The notes under the pieces are model-generated. The model made no database searches and had not been told where the DNA came from. It saw only the letters and a list, made by a program, of their open reading frames with translations. Source: DASPLH01 sp035627675 (GTDB lineage: Bacteria; Acidobacteriota; Terriglobia; Terriglobales; Acidobacteriaceae). Taken from it: 11,766 bases of DNA. Below, piece after piece: positions 1 to 6,887 of the stretch. The stretch is from the NCBI GenBank assembly GCA_035627675.1, contig DASPLH010000027.1, forward strand, positions 1 to 11,766, given 5' to 3'. The position numbers were made by a program, and so were the translations under genes. Positions within the stretch are counted from its first letter, which is position 1; every line of letters begins with the position of its first letter.

Positions 1-111
1 TGCTGCCGGCCGAAGCGCTACGCTACGAATAGCGCGAGGGGCTGCCATGAGGTACACGTAGCAAGCGCGGCAGCAGATGAACGCTCCGGACCTCTGCCGG
101 AGGCAGGTCGG
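1..111. other. Hairpin-rich intergenic stretch, no gene recognised
   Basis: No convincing reading frame starts or ends here. The stretch has several complementary pieces. TGCTGCCG (1-8) pairs with CGGCAGCA (68-75). GCGCTA (15-20) pairs with TAGCGC (30-35). GCTACG (17-22, repeated at 22-27) can instead pair with CGTAGC (57-62). A bulged hairpin lies at about 89-109 (GACCT against AGGTC). This could be an uncharacterised RNA, the tail of a transcript from outside the window, or decayed repeat DNA. I could not match it to a tRNA, the SRP RNA or another RNA family I know. Confidence 0.3.
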
Positions 112-151
112 TTCGTATCAGGGCACGCCTTCAGGCGTGCCCTGATACGAA
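112..151. repeat. 40-bp perfect palindromic repeat (18-bp arms, TTCA loop)
   Basis: The left arm TTCGTATCAGGGCACGCC (112-129) is perfectly complementary to GGCGTGCCCTGATACGAA (134-151) around the loop TTCA. Positions 115-141 are identical over 27 bases to 5166-5192, so this is a dispersed repeat and not a gene-specific terminator. No T-run follows it. It sits 60 bp upstream of the phosphodiesterase start. It looks like a minimal or deleted form of the composite element at 5165-5294. Confidence 0.9.
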
Positions 152-211
152 GCCCTTGGAAGCACCTAGCACCTGGCCCCTGTTTCCGCTAGTCTGGAAA
201 GGTACAACTCC

Positions 212-1441
212 ATGACTCGCACAATTCAGAGGTCCCTTCTCGTACTTCTTATCTTCGCCTTTTGCATCGGCGCTGTAGCTCAAGAACAGGGCCGGCGCGT
301 CACCACGATCCTGGTCTCCATTGACGGGCTGCGCTACGACTACATGGACCGTTACGACATGCCCAACCTTCGGGCGCTTGCCGCCGAGGGCGTGCGTGCC
401 GAAGCCATGCAGCCGTCCTTCCCCAGCAAGACGTTCCCGAACCACTACACGATCGTCACCGGCCTGTACCCCGCGCACCACGGCATCATCGCCAACAACA
501 TGTGGGATCCGCAGTTGAAAGCGAAGTTCTCGCTGCACGACCGCGCCCAGGTGCAGAACCCGCGCTGGTGGGGCGGCGAACCGATCTGGGTGACCGCCGA
601 GCGCCAGAACTGTCCGGCGGCAACCCTGTTCTGGCCGGGGTCGGAGGTCGCGATTTCCGGCGTGCGGCCCACGCATTGGCTTCCCTATGACCACACCATG
701 TCCAACTCGGCCCGGGTTGACCGCTTGATCGAATGGGTATCTCTCGAGGGAGCTCAACAGCCCTGCATCGCGACCCTCTACTTCGAGCAGGTGGATAACG
801 CCGGCCACGACTTCGGTCCCGATGCGCCGCAGACCGCTGCCGCTGCCCACGAGATCGACGGCGAGGTGGGACGCCTGATCCAGGCGCTGCGCGGGCGTAA
901 CCTCTGGGACAAGGTCAACCTCATCGTCGTCTCCGACCACGGCATGGCCCGCACGCCTGCCTCGCAGCGCATCCCGCTTGACGACTACATCGATCTCAAC
1001 TCGGTTGAGATCGCCGACTGGAATCCCGTGCTGGCGATCTCTCCGAAGAAGGGCAGCGCGAGGCGTCTGGCCGCCACCCTCAACGCCATCCCGCATGTCC
1101 GGGCTTACGTCGCCAGGGATGCACCGAAACGGTGGCACTACAGCGGCAACCGCCGGATCACCCCGGTGATCGCCGTCGCCGATGAGGGCTGGTCCATCGT
1201 GACCAGGAAGCAATTGGCCGAGGGCCTCAGGCATTCCGGCGGCAACCATGGCTTCGACAACGACCTGGACTCGATGCGGGCCACGTTTGTCGCACGCGGT
1301 CCGGCGTTCAAGCCCGGCAGCATGCTGCCGGTCTTCTCCAACGTGAACGTTTACTCTCTGCTGACGCGAATCATCGGCCTGCGTCCGGCGGCGAACGACG
1401 GCACGGTTGACGTTTTTCTGCCCGTGCTTCGGAACCAGTAG
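212..1441 (+). CDS. Exported alkaline-phosphatase-superfamily nucleotide pyrophosphatase/phosphodiesterase (NPP type)
   Basis: This is a 409-residue metallohydrolase of the type I phosphodiesterase/nucleotide pyrophosphatase family, which cleaves phosphodiester or pyrophosphate bonds with two metal ions. Residues 1-23 form a signal peptide (basic MTRTIQR, a hydrophobic core, then AVAQ), so it acts outside the inner membrane. The family's metal and nucleophile set is complete: D38 (in SIDGLR), nucleophile T74 (SKTFPNHY), N95, D195 and H199 (QVDNAGHDFG), D242-H243 (SDHG) and H346 (GNHGF). The spacing fits bacterial NPP enzymes. The ATG has GGAAAGG at 196-202, nine bases upstream. The gene seems to be transcribed alone, with a hairpin just after the stop. 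The natural substrate cannot be told from sequence; nucleotides, nucleotide sugars or phospholipid headgroups are possible. Confidence 0.92.
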   Translation: MTRTIQRSLLVLLIFAFCIGAVAQEQGRRVTTILVSIDGLRYDYMDRYDMPNLRALAAEGVRAEAMQPSFPSKTFPNHYTIVTGLYPAHHGIIANNMWDPQLKAKFSLHDRAQVQNPRWWGGEPIWVTAERQNCPAATLFWPGSEVAISGVRPTHWLPYDHTMSNSARVDRLIEWVSLEGAQQPCIATLYFEQVDNAGHDFGPDAPQTAAAAHEIDGEVGRLIQALRGRNLWDKVNLIVVSDHGMARTPASQRIPLDDYIDLNSVEIADWNPVLAISPKKGSARRLAATLNAIPHVRAYVARDAPKRWHYSGNRRITPVIAVADEGWSIVTRKQLAEGLRHSGGNHGFDNDLDSMRATFVARGPAFKPGSMLPVFSNVNVYSLLTRIIGLRPAANDGTVDVFLPVLRNQ

Positions 1442-1452
1442 CCGTACATCCC

Positions 1453-1479
1453 GGGGAGGCGCGCCCGCAGCGCCTCCCC
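1453..1479 (+). terminator. Probable transcription terminator after the phosphodiesterase gene
   Basis: A 10-bp perfect stem, GGGGAGGCGC (1453-1462) with GCGCCTCCCC (1470-1479), has a 7-base loop and lies 12 bases past the stop codon. The following sequence is only moderately T-rich (GCATCTCTTTCCC), so termination may be incomplete. It separates the phosphodiesterase from the ABC ATPase gene. Confidence 0.65.
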
Positions 1480-1640
1480 GCATCTCTTTCCCGCATTGGT
1501 CCCGTCGCGCCTGTTTTTCCGCATCGATTGCGCGCGTCCGCTGTTCTAAACTCGCATCACTGCACTCTGGCCTAAGCTGCTCTTGCGGAGACGCTTGGGC
1601 GGGCGGGAAACTGAACCAAAAGGACTCACAAAGGCATCCA

Positions 1641-2345
1641 ATGGACAGTAGTCACATACTACGAGTGGAAGGTCTCAAGAAGGTCTATCGCTCGGGGAAT
1701 TCCGATTTAGTGCTCTTTGACAACCTGTCCTTCCAAGTGAAAAAGGGAGAGATGCTGGCCATCGTGGGCCAATCGGGCTCGGGGAAGAGCAGTCTTTTGC
1801 ACATACTCGGAGCTCTTGATAGGCCAACGGAAGGTGCGGTACACTTCGCCAACTTCAGCCTCGGTTCACTATCGGATGACGCCGCGGCGGAGTTCCGCAA
1901 TCGCGAGTTGGGCTTCGTTTGGCAGTTTCACTACCTGCTGCCGGAGTTCACCGCTCTTGAAAACGTTGCCATGCCCCTGCTCTTGCGCGGCTGGGGGCGC
2001 CGGAAGGCCGAGGACGAAGCGGCCAGGTGGCTGAGCGAGGTCGGCTTGGCCGAACGCGCCACGCACCGCTCGGGCGAGCTTTCCGGAGGCGAGCAGCAGA
2101 GAGTTTCGCTCGCCAGGGCCTTGGTCACGGGGCCGCAGATGCTGATGGCCGACGAGCCAACAGGCGACCTCGATCACCGTACGGCGGAAGCAGTCTTCGA
2201 ATTGATCGCCAGGCTACATACCGGCTACCGGCTCACCTCTCTTATCGTCACCCATAACCTTGCCTTTGCGCGTCGTTGCCATCGTGTACTTGTACTTCAT
2301 GGCGGGCGGGTGGAAGAGGTGCAACCGGAGTCGTTGCCGACATAG
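1641..2345 (+). CDS. lolD: LolD-like ABC transporter ATPase (lipoprotein-releasing system)
   Basis: This 234-residue ABC ATPase is of the LolD/MacB type. In the family it powers release of outer-membrane lipoproteins from the inner membrane together with LolC/E permeases. All motifs are intact: Walker A GQSGSGKS (43-50), Q-loop Q95, signature LSGGEQQR (147-154), Walker B with D171-E172, D-loop GDLD (175-178) and switch histidine H205. The stretch after the Q-loop, QFHYLLPEFTALENV, is close to the LolD-type sequence and separates it from generic MacB ATPases. The ATG at 1641 is chosen because AAGG (1631-1634) lies six bases upstream and the family's N-terminus begins there, although the frame stays open upstream to 1407. 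No permease gene is adjacent: the upstream gene is the phosphodiesterase and the downstream gene is clpC. It could serve another LolD-class exporter. Confidence 0.85.
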   Translation: MDSSHILRVEGLKKVYRSGNSDLVLFDNLSFQVKKGEMLAIVGQSGSGKSSLLHILGALDRPTEGAVHFANFSLGSLSDDAAAEFRNRELGFVWQFHYLLPEFTALENVAMPLLLRGWGRRKAEDEAARWLSEVGLAERATHRSGELSGGEQQRVSLARALVTGPQMLMADEPTGDLDHRTAEAVFELIARLHTGYRLTSLIVTHNLAFARRCHRVLVLHGGRVEEVQPESLPT

Positions 2346-2546
2346 GTCGGGCGCGGACCTGTTTGTGCTGCGGAATCGCCTCATGTTTCGCGATTGCCGC
2401 GTGGAACGTGAATTGCGGAAGGACATGGCAGAGCGGAAGTCGCGCTTGCCGAAGGGTGTGCATTATGGCGCTCCTGGGTTTGTTTCCAGGGGCTTGGGTG
2501 AGGCAGGAAGCAGGGCCTTAGGACAAACGACCGGCAAGGAATACCA

Positions 2547-2565
2547 ACCAACGTAATTTGTTGGT
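2547..2565. promoter_or_regulatory. Inverted repeat upstream of clpC, possible operator
   Basis: ACCAAC (2547-2552) and GTTGGT (2560-2565) form a 6-bp inverted repeat around the AT-rich centre GTAATTT, about 50 bp before the clpC start, in an otherwise GC-rich 272-bp gap. It does not match the CIRCE element or the CtsR heptad repeat that control clp genes in Firmicutes. A second weak hairpin (GCTCCTGG 2470-2477 with CCAGGGGC 2486-2493) lies in the same gap. A regulatory role is a guess from position only. Confidence 0.25.
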
Positions 2566-2617
2566 GTTCTTTCCAGATAACGGAAACCGGTTGTCTCGAG
2601 GCTTGGAGAACCAAGGA

Positions 2618-5068
2618 ATGTTTGAACGGTACACAGAAAAAGCGAGGCGCGTGATCTTCTTTGCGCGGTACGAGGCGAGCCAGTTCGGGTCTCCGTACAT
2701 CGAAACGGAGCACCTGCTGCTGGGGTTGCTGCGCGAAGACAAGGCACTCACCAATCGCTTCCTCCGCCAGCACTCGTCCGTGGAGTCCATCCGCAAGCAG
2801 ATCGAGGGACACACGACGATCCGCGAGAAGGTTTCTACCAGCGTGGACCTGCCGCTCAGCAACGAATGCAAGCGCGTGCTGGCCTACGCAGCCGAAGAGG
2901 CCGAGCGTCTCTCGCACAAACACATTGGCACCGAGCATCTCCTGCTTGGCCTGCTTCGCGAGGAAAAGTGCTTTGCCGCCGAGATCCTGCACGAACGCGG
3001 TCTGCGGCTGGCCAGCATCCGCGACGAGTTGGCCCGCACGACGCAGGAAAAGGTGCAACAGCCACAGCAGCGTCAGAACCGCGAGTCGTCGCTGCTGGCC
3101 GAGTTCTCGCGCGACCTGACCCAGGCCGCGATGGAGAACCAGCTCGATCCCCTGGTCGGCCGCGACGCCGAGGTGGATCGCACGATCCAAATCCTGTGCC
3201 GCCGCACGAAGAACAATCCCGTGCTGATCGGCGAACCCGGCGTGGGTAAGACCGCCATCGTCGAAGGGCTGGCGCAGCGCATCGCCGACGGCGACGTTCC
3301 GTCCTTCCTCTCCGACAAGCGCGTGCTCGCGCTCGATCTTTCGCTGATTGTCGCCGGCACGAAGTATCGCGGCCAGTTCGAAGAGCGGCTGAAGACCATC
3401 ATGAAGGAACTGATGGAGTCGCAGAGTTCCATCATCTTTATCGATGAGCTTCATACGCTGGTGGGCGCCGGCTCTGCCGAGGGCTCGCTCGACGCGGCCA
3501 ACATCCTGAAGCCTGCGCTCTCGCGCGGCGAGATCCAGTGCATCGGCGCGACCACTCCGGCGGAGTATCGCAAGAGCATCGAGAAAGACCGTTCGCTCGA
3601 GCGCCGCTTCCAGGCCGTGAAGGTTCCGCCTCCGGGCGAAGAGGACGCAATCAAGATCCTGGCCGGCATCAAGGAACGCTACGAGAAGTTCCACGCCGTG
3701 ACTTACACCGACGAGTCGGTCGAGTTCGCGGTGCGTCACTCGAACCGCTACATCCCCGATCGCTTCCTGCCGGACAAGGCGATCGACCTGATCGACGAGG
3801 CAGGCGCTCGCGTGAAACTGCGCCAGACCGCCCAGCCCGAGGAGATCACCGAGGTCCAGAAGCGGATCAAGTTCATCGTTCACCGCATGGAGAACGCCAT
3901 CGCGAACCATGAGTTCGAGAAGGCCCGCTTCTACAGCGACGAGGAGCGCAAGGAGCGCGAGAACCTGCGCGCCCTCCGCGAAAAGTATCACCTCGATGAT
4001 TCTTCGACCGGGGTCGTCAACCGCGAGGACATCGAAGAGGTCGTCTCCCGCTGGACAGGCGTGCCCGTCTCTTCGATCAAGGAAGAAGAGACGCAGAAGC
4101 TCCTCCGCATCGAGGAAGAGCTGCACAAGCGCGTCATCTCGCAGGAAAAGGCGATCAGCGCGCTGGCCCGCTCGATCCGCCGCTCGCGCGCGGGTCTTGC
4201 GAGTCCGCACCGCCCGATCGGATCGTTCCTGTTCCTCGGACCGACCGGCGTGGGCAAGACCGAGGTGGCACGCACGCTGGCCCAGTTCATGTTCGGAAGC
4301 GAGAAGTCGCTGGTCCGCTTCGACATGTCGGAGTATATGGAGAAGCACTCGGTCAGCAAGCTGATCGGCTCGCCTCCGGGATACGTCGGCTACGAAGAAG
4401 GCGGACAGTTGACCGAGCGCGTGAAGCGCGCGCCCTACTCGGTCGTCCTGCTGGACGAAGTCGAGAAGGCGCACCCGGACGTCTTCAACATCCTGTTGCA
4501 GGTATTTGAGGACGGACAGTTGACCGACGGTCTCGGCAACATGGTGGACTTCAAGAACACGATCATCATCATGACCTCCAACATCGGCGCGCGACACCTG
4601 ATGAAGCGCACCGGCTTGGGCTTCCAATCCATGCAGGAGAACGTGGTGAACGACAAGGTCGAGGACATGGTGAAGCAGGAGGTCAAGAAGACCTTCAACC
4701 CCGAGTTCCTCAACCGTCTTGATGAGATCATCCTGTTCAACCCGCTGGCGGAACAGGACCTGATCCAGATCGTCGAACTGATGGTCAACCAGTTGAACCA
4801 CAACCTTGAGCAGCGCGCCATCACCATCACGGTGACGGAGGACGCCCGCAAGTGGATCCTGGACAAGACAGTCACCGACCGCAGCTACGGCGCACGTCCG
4901 CTGCGCAGGGCCATCCAGAAGTACGTGGAGGACCCGCTGTCGGAGGCGCTGATCCAGGGTGCGATCAAGAACCGTCCGGCGTTCATCGAGGTTTACCTCG
5001 AGAACAACCGGCTCTTCTACCGCGAGGTCGGCGAAGAGAAGAAAGACGGAGCGCTGCTGGTCAACTAA
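2618..5068 (+). CDS. clpC: ATP-dependent Clp protease ATP-binding subunit ClpC
   Basis: This 816-residue Hsp100 AAA+ unfoldase is of the length expected for ClpC. In the cytoplasm it unfolds substrates and feeds them to ClpP. The N-domain holds two Clp repeats, each with a TEHLLLGLLRE block. The first AAA+ module has Walker A GEPGVGKT (205-212) and Walker B D276-E277. A UVR-type coiled middle segment begins near residue 412 (EVQKRIKFIVHRMENA), which marks ClpC and not ClpB or ClpA. The second module has Walker A GPTGVGKT (541-548) and Walker B D613-E614. LGF at 667-669 is the ClpP-docking tripeptide. The ATG at 2618 gives the family N-terminus MFERYTEKARR, with GGAGAA (2605-2610) seven bases upstream; an upstream in-frame TTG at 2558 would add 20 residues unlike the family. 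No clpP or mcsA/mcsB is in view. Confidence 0.96.
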   Translation: MFERYTEKARRVIFFARYEASQFGSPYIETEHLLLGLLREDKALTNRFLRQHSSVESIRKQIEGHTTIREKVSTSVDLPLSNECKRVLAYAAEEAERLSHKHIGTEHLLLGLLREEKCFAAEILHERGLRLASIRDELARTTQEKVQQPQQRQNRESSLLAEFSRDLTQAAMENQLDPLVGRDAEVDRTIQILCRRTKNNPVLIGEPGVGKTAIVEGLAQRIADGDVPSFLSDKRVLALDLSLIVAGTKYRGQFEERLKTIMKELMESQSSIIFIDELHTLVGAGSAEGSLDAANILKPALSRGEIQCIGATTPAEYRKSIEKDRSLERRFQAVKVPPPGEEDAIKILAGIKERYEKFHAVTYTDESVEFAVRHSNRYIPDRFLPDKAIDLIDEAGARVKLRQTAQPEEITEVQKRIKFIVHRMENAIANHEFEKARFYSDEERKERENLRALREKYHLDDSSTGVVNREDIEEVVSRWTGVPVSSIKEEETQKLLRIEEELHKRVISQEKAISALARSIRRSRAGLASPHRPIGSFLFLGPTGVGKTEVARTLAQFMFGSEKSLVRFDMSEYMEKHSVSKLIGSPPGYVGYEEGGQLTERVKRAPYSVVLLDEVEKAHPDVFNILLQVFEDGQLTDGLGNMVDFKNTIIIMTSNIGARHLMKRTGLGFQSMQENVVNDKVEDMVKQEVKKTFNPEFLNRLDEIILFNPLAEQDLIQIVELMVNQLNHNLEQRAITITVTEDARKWILDKTVTDRSYGARPLRRAIQKYVEDPLSEALIQGAIKNRPAFIEVYLENNRLFYREVGEEKKDGALLVN

Positions 5069-5090
5069 CAGCAACCAACAGGAAACCAAC

Positions 5091-5122
5091 AAGCCGCCGA
5101 GCGATCGGCGGCTTTTCTTTTT
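5091..5122 (+). terminator. Intrinsic terminator of clpC
   Basis: A perfect 10-bp stem, AAGCCGCCGA (5091-5100) with TCGGCGGCTT (5105-5114), is closed by a GCGA tetraloop of the GNRA class. A T-rich tract (TTTTCTTTTTC) follows directly. It lies 22 bases after the clpC stop codon. Confidence 0.95.
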
Positions 5123-5164
5123 CTTACTCAAATCGACAGACAAGAATCGCGCCAGGGAATGCTT

Positions 5165-5294
5165 TGTATCAGGGCACGCCTTCAGGCGTGCCGACAATGC
5201 GGTAAACGCATAAGCGGGCTTTAGCCCCTGCAGCGGCTAAAGCCGATTCTTGTCCAAACAGCATGCGGCACGGCTAAAGCCGTGCCCTGATACA
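5165..5294. repeat. 130-bp composite inverted-repeat element (REPIN-like), three hairpins
   Basis: The outer ends TGTATCAGGGCACG (5165-5178) and CGTGCCCTGATACA (5281-5294) are perfect 14-bp inverted repeats. Each end is part of its own hairpin: GGCACGCC-TTCA-GGCGTGCC (5173-5192) and GGCACGGCT-AA-AGCCGTGCC (5267-5286). A third hairpin lies in the middle, GGCTTTAGCC (5217-5226) with GGCTAAAGCC (5235-5244). The left part (5166-5192) matches 115-141 exactly. Two hairpins in opposite orientation with short spacers is the layout of REPIN elements, which are moved in trans by RAYT transposases. No transposase is in the window. From 5295 to 5383 I see no gene or clear signal. Confidence 0.85.
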
Positions 5295-5383
5295 GACCTC
5301 GAACCGCAGGTGGCCCACATCGGCGAGCCCCAGGCGGCCGCATTTGCGAGGCGAATACGAAGCATATGTGGGTGCGATGACCC

Positions 5384-5418
5384 CACTTTCCACTTTCCAC
5401 TTTTCACTTCCTACTTTG
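5384..5418 (+). repeat. Degenerate 7-bp tandem repeat, five units
   Basis: Five consecutive heptamers run without gaps: CACTTTC, CACTTTC, CACTTTT, CACTTCC, TACTTTG. The first two are identical and the rest differ by one or two bases from their neighbours. The array ends at the candidate -10 region of the next gene, so a change in unit number would alter promoter spacing. Confidence 0.8.
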
Positions 5419-5425
5419 CTAAACT
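5417..5425 (+). promoter_or_regulatory. Candidate extended -10 promoter, possibly giving a leaderless mRNA
   Basis: TGcTAAACT (5417-5425) fits an extended -10 element (TGnTAnnnT). The usual -35 position lies inside the heptamer array and has no TTGACA-like sequence. The ATG at 5434 begins only 8 bases after the -10, and no Shine-Dalgarno sequence is visible, so transcription would start at or just before the start codon. Confidence 0.4.
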
Positions 5426-5433
5426 TTCCGGCC

Positions 5434-6444
5434 ATGTGGGGCTTCCGCGTCTGCCTGTCGCTCGCTTTCCTGGCGACCACTTCCCTCTCTGCCCAGGACC
5501 GCTTCGTCGCCCTTCATGGGCATGTGTTCCGCGTGGCTGCCGATGACACGCTGGCCCAAGTGATGTACTCCAAGCCCGGCGAAGACAACCTGCGCTTTGG
5601 ATCGACCGAGGCGCGCATTTCTCCCGACCAGCGTTGGGTGGCGTGGATAGGCGACAACAGCGTCTGGCTGCGCTCCACCTCCGGCAGGCCTGCCGTGAGG
5701 ATTGCCGCCGGCAAACCGGCCCAGGGGCGCTTCGGTTCGGTGGACGTCTTTCTCGTCGGCTTCACCCCCGATTCGAGACACCTGCTCTACTCGGTCGCAC
5801 CCGGCGGTCCCGCCTGCTTCGACTGCGAGGAGCCTCCACCGGCTCCGCAGGAAGCCGATTACGGGTTCTTTCTTTACGACATCGCCTCGTCCAGGGCCGT
5901 GAAGAAAGCAGTTCCGGAGAGCACGCGCGTGCTCGACATCGTTGGCCCCGACCGCCTGTTCATCGCGAACATCGGCCCTTACGGGGACCAGCTTGGCTTC
6001 ATGGATCTCCCCGCCCGGACGTTCCGCGCGCTGCCGCAGCAGTGTGCCGCCGCCACCGCCTGCACCGTCCGTCCGGACGCGAGGCACCCGGCGTGCATGG
6101 CAGTCACCGGCGGGAGCAGCCACATCGTGGAGTGCGACACGGGCGCGAACTCCGCCCGGAATGCGTCCCCTGTGGGCCGTTGCGCGAAAGAGTTTCAACA
6201 GCCGCTGCGCTCGCCGGACGGCAAGCACCTCGCGTTCGCGCAGAGAACACGGAACTGCACCAGCGACTCGCTGCGGCTGTGGATTGACCGGCAGCCGCGA
6301 TTCGAATGCAAAGCGTTCTCCGGATACGCGTGGATTGACGACGCGCGAATCCTCCTCGGCTGCGGCGATCGGGCAATCGTGATCGACCTGGCCGGGAGGC
6401 GGCTCAGTTCTGCGCCGCTCGACGCGCCGCCGCAGGGCCGGTGA
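5434..6444 (+). CDS. Exported, cysteine-rich beta-propeller-like protein of unknown function
   Basis: The product has 336 residues. Residues 1-20 are a signal peptide (MWGFRVC, hydrophobic core, cleavage probably after SLSA), so the mature protein is periplasmic or secreted. Cys7 is within the hydrophobic core and is not a lipobox. Three segments resemble TolB/WD40-like blade motifs: ISPDQRWVAW near 62-71, TPDSRHLLYS at 111-120 and SPDGKHLAFA near 260-269. The mature part has ten cysteines, including CFDC (128-131), an even number that fits disulfide bonds in an oxidising compartment. I recognise no enzyme motif. The start at 5434 is chosen because the signal peptide begins there; the frame stays open upstream to 5344, but those residues look like translated repeat DNA. 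The neighbours give no clear functional hint. Confidence 0.8.
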   Translation: MWGFRVCLSLAFLATTSLSAQDRFVALHGHVFRVAADDTLAQVMYSKPGEDNLRFGSTEARISPDQRWVAWIGDNSVWLRSTSGRPAVRIAAGKPAQGRFGSVDVFLVGFTPDSRHLLYSVAPGGPACFDCEEPPPAPQEADYGFFLYDIASSRAVKKAVPESTRVLDIVGPDRLFIANIGPYGDQLGFMDLPARTFRALPQQCAAATACTVRPDARHPACMAVTGGSSHIVECDTGANSARNASPVGRCAKEFQQPLRSPDGKHLAFAQRTRNCTSDSLRLWIDRQPRFECKAFSGYAWIDDARILLGCGDRAIVIDLAGRRLSSAPLDAPPQGR

Positions 6445-6533
6445 TTCGGTGGCGATATGTCGGACAGCGCCACTGGGCGAAGGCCGGCCGCAGTTCTCAC
6501 AATCTGCGACCAGAGCAGGATCCGCTTCATCTA

Positions 6534-6797
6534 ATGCCTTGTATGAACCTTACCGTTTACACCGCGGATTGGTGCCGCGACTGTCGTGAAGCAAAGCGCT
6601 TCCTCGACAAACACAAGATCTCCTACACGGAGGTCAACATCGAGAGCACTCCCGGCGCAGCCGAAGAACTCATCCGCAACACCGGCAAGCGCGCGATTCC
6701 GCACTTTGTGATCGACGGTAAGTGGGTGCAGCCTTACAGGCCCGGAATCGGCTTCCTCCACGACGAAATGGAGAAGCTGCTCGGAGTCGGCTCCTGA
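6534..6797 (+). CDS. Glutaredoxin-like thiol-disulfide oxidoreductase (WCRDC)
   Basis: This 87-residue single-domain protein has a thioredoxin fold of the glutaredoxin class, expected in the cytoplasm because there is no signal peptide. It opens with beta strand NLTVYTADW, then the redox motif C14-R-D-C17, then an amphipathic helix (REAKRFLDKH). The cis-proline is P56 in RAIPHFVIDG, and the C-terminal helix ends KLLGVGS. Glutaredoxins reduce disulfides or mixed disulfides using low-molecular-weight thiols. CRDC differs from the common CPYC, so the reductant may not be glutathione. The ATG at 6534 follows AGGA (6517-6520) at a long spacing of 13 bases; ATG 6543 is an alternative that loses three residues. 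It lies 89 bp after the exported protein gene and could be co-transcribed with it. Confidence 0.85.
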   Translation: MPCMNLTVYTADWCRDCREAKRFLDKHKISYTEVNIESTPGAAEELIRNTGKRAIPHFVIDGKWVQPYRPGIGFLHDEMEKLLGVGS

Positions 6798-6847
6798 CTT
6801 TGTAGCCGCCGAGCGGCAACGGGTTCGAACAAATCCTCCTGATGCAA

Positions 6848-6875
6848 AGGCCGGCAATTCGCCGGCCTCATTTTT
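6848..6875 (+). terminator. Terminator between the glutaredoxin gene and marR
   Basis: The stem AGGCCGGC (6848-6855) with GCCGGCCT (6861-6868) has a 5-base loop (AATTC) and is followed by CA and five Ts on the plus strand, 50 bases after the glutaredoxin stop. On the minus strand it lies 20 bases beyond the marR stop but is followed by fewer Ts, so it probably works best for the plus-strand gene and partly for both. Confidence 0.85.
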
Positions 6876-6887
6876 GCCCCTGGGAAC

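Noticed and set aside
112..151. A factor-independent terminator
   Set aside because: The stem is long enough, but no T-run follows on either strand, and 27 bases recur at 5166-5192, which points to a dispersed repeat.
131..1483. A 450-codon minus-strand frame opposite the phosphodiesterase
   Set aside because: It is the antisense shadow of a gene with a complete active site and signal peptide on the plus strand, and its product has no recognisable domain.
1407..1640. A 78-codon upstream extension of LolD
   Set aside because: It would overlap the end of the phosphodiesterase gene and its terminator hairpin, while the ATG at 1641 has a ribosome site and the right N-terminus.
2260..2556. A small plus-strand gene between lolD and clpC
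   Set aside because: Its start lies inside lolD in another frame, there is no convincing ribosome site at the later ATG (2383), and the predicted peptide has no recognisable features.
2381..5197. A 938-codon open frame on the minus strand, opposite clpC
   Set aside because: It mirrors clpC codon by codon, which happens in GC-rich genes with strong third-position bias. It has no family motifs and is full of low-complexity L, V, R, D and H runs.
5166..5293. A CRISPR-like array
   Set aside because: The repeated pieces are inverted relative to each other and differ in sequence, with no regular direct repeats or equal spacers.
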